Assembly: GCA_964484465.1 (NCBI GenBank)
Contig: CAZAFL010000063.1
Location: 1 to 5,290 of the forward strand
From: CAZAFL01 sp964484465
GTDB taxonomy: Bacteria; Bacteroidota; Ignavibacteria; UBA10030; SZUA-254
Reading direction: 5' to 3'
DNA: 5,290 bases
The translations under genes and the position numbers were made by a program. This document shows, piece after piece, positions 4,764 to 5,290 of the stretch; position 1 is the stretch's first letter, and every line of letters begins with the position of its first letter. Under the pieces are notes generated by a model, which saw only the letters and a program-made list of their open reading frames with translations, made no database searches and had not been told where the DNA came from.

Positions 4764-5290
4764 ATATCTCTGCGTGATCATCAGTACTTGCTCAGTGGTA
4801 ATGCTGCTGATAATATACCGGTGGACGGCGAGGACCTCAATCCTTTTCCCGAACATCGTGACCCGCGCAATCCGTCCGTGGGCAATTCTCACCTGCGGCC
4901 GGAATACATTCATTCGCTTGAACTCGGCGTTCAATTTGAAACAGATCTCTTTTCCTTTTTCCCAAGCCTGTATTACCGGCATACAGACAACCGTATGACA
5001 ACGGTAACAACGTTTTTCCCGAATGACTCATCGATTACGGTGAGGGAGAATATTTCAAGTGATGAATCGGCAGGCCTGGAACTGACAGCGGGGCTGAACA
5101 TCGGCCACCTGATTTCATCCAATGCAAGCACGAATGCTTACTACGACAAGATCGATGCGTCAAATCTCGGTTACGCTTCGAACTCATCAACTATTGCTTG
5201 GAGCGGCAATTGGACCACAAGCATCCACGCATCGAACTCGCTGGTATTCCAGGTGAATTCCAATTTCAATTCAGCCCGCCTGACTCCACA
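4764..5290 (+). pseudogene. TonB-dependent receptor barrel fragment, 5'-truncated and running off the window
   Basis: The frame is open from 4764 to the window end, after an in-frame TGA at 4761-4763, with no plausible start. The protein contains LNPFPEHRDPRNP and VGNSHLRPEYIHSLELG, then FPSLYYRHTDNRMTTV, then DASNLGYASNSS, and ends NSNFNSARLTP. These match in order the last third of outer-membrane receptors of the OMP_b-brl_3 type (LNPF..DP.N..VGNP.L.PEY..S.ELG, then a SLFYR strand, then ..SARLTPQG). Such proteins are usually 750-900 residues; the plug domain and most of the barrel are missing upstream. Residues before LNPF (SLRDHQYLLSGN...NIP) can be aligned loosely to the usual SYSRRINRP strand, so decay may extend further upstream. 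In intact relatives the barrel imports ligands across the outer membrane using TonB energy. Here function is doubtful unless the upstream break is an assembly fault. Confidence 0.8.

Noticed and set aside
4551..4982. Minus-strand ORF of 143 codons
   Set aside because: From about 4982 down to 4822 it is antisense, codon for codon, to clear receptor sequence. The remaining part might be a truncated gene, but the evidence cannot separate that from an antisense echo, so it is described under the gene-free stretch and not called.
4837..5031. Minus-strand ORF, and a CYRCH (CxxCH-type) string in the frame just upstream of 4982
   Set aside because: Both lie opposite the receptor barrel. The CxxCH-like string is a chance reading from receptor codons, not a haem-binding site.
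1..5290. Search for CRISPR arrays, tRNA or rRNA genes, an integrase and insertion sequences
   Set aside because: No regularly spaced short repeats, cloverleaf, rRNA-like sequence, or recombinase or transposase motif was seen by eye; the only regular repeats are the protein-coding Asp-box units.

Overview
The window looks like accessory DNA from a member of the Bacteroidota/Ignavibacteriota (FCB) group. Two features support this. One is a secreted Asp-box repeat protein that ends in a type IX secretion (T9SS) sorting domain with the NYPNPFNPSTTI signature. The other is a fragment of a SusC/OMP_b-brl_3-like TonB-dependent receptor barrel. No rRNA, tRNA, CRISPR array, transposase or integrase gene was seen.

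Layout. Positions 63-1868 look like two gene cassettes, both read on the minus strand. Each has one membrane-protein ORF followed closely by a long imperfect palindrome flanked by GCATAAC/GTTATGC cores, as in integron attC sites: attC-like 1 at 63-198 and attC-like 2 at 1337-1463. Cassette 1 carries a 351-residue three-helix membrane protein with a beta-rich middle domain. Cassette 2 carries a 115-residue protein with about four membrane helices. A half site at 1858-1880 marks the upstream edge of cassette 2. No integrase is visible, so this would be a stretch of array or an integrase-less attC cluster. The sites depart from textbook attC in some details.

Positions 1950-4017 (minus) hold one gene of about 688 codons. 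A single extra base in a six-base homopolymer at 2784-2789 splits it into two overlapping ORFs. It encodes a signal peptide, 13 Asp-box motifs plus one degenerate unit (probably two seven-bladed propellers), and the T9SS tail. Positions 4018-4763 have no gene I can assign, but include a weak attC-like palindrome whose core resembles the interior of attC-like 2.

Positions 4764-5290 (plus) are the late barrel of a TonB-dependent receptor. It has no start, is preceded by an in-frame stop, and runs off the window. The minus-strand ORF opposite it (4551-4982) is, at least in its upstream part, an antisense echo.

Working together: the two cassette genes and the propeller protein all point to the cell envelope, but nothing shows that they form one pathway. 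The most notable points are the cassette architecture in an FCB genome, two uncharacterised cassette membrane proteins, and two damaged envelope genes beside them.
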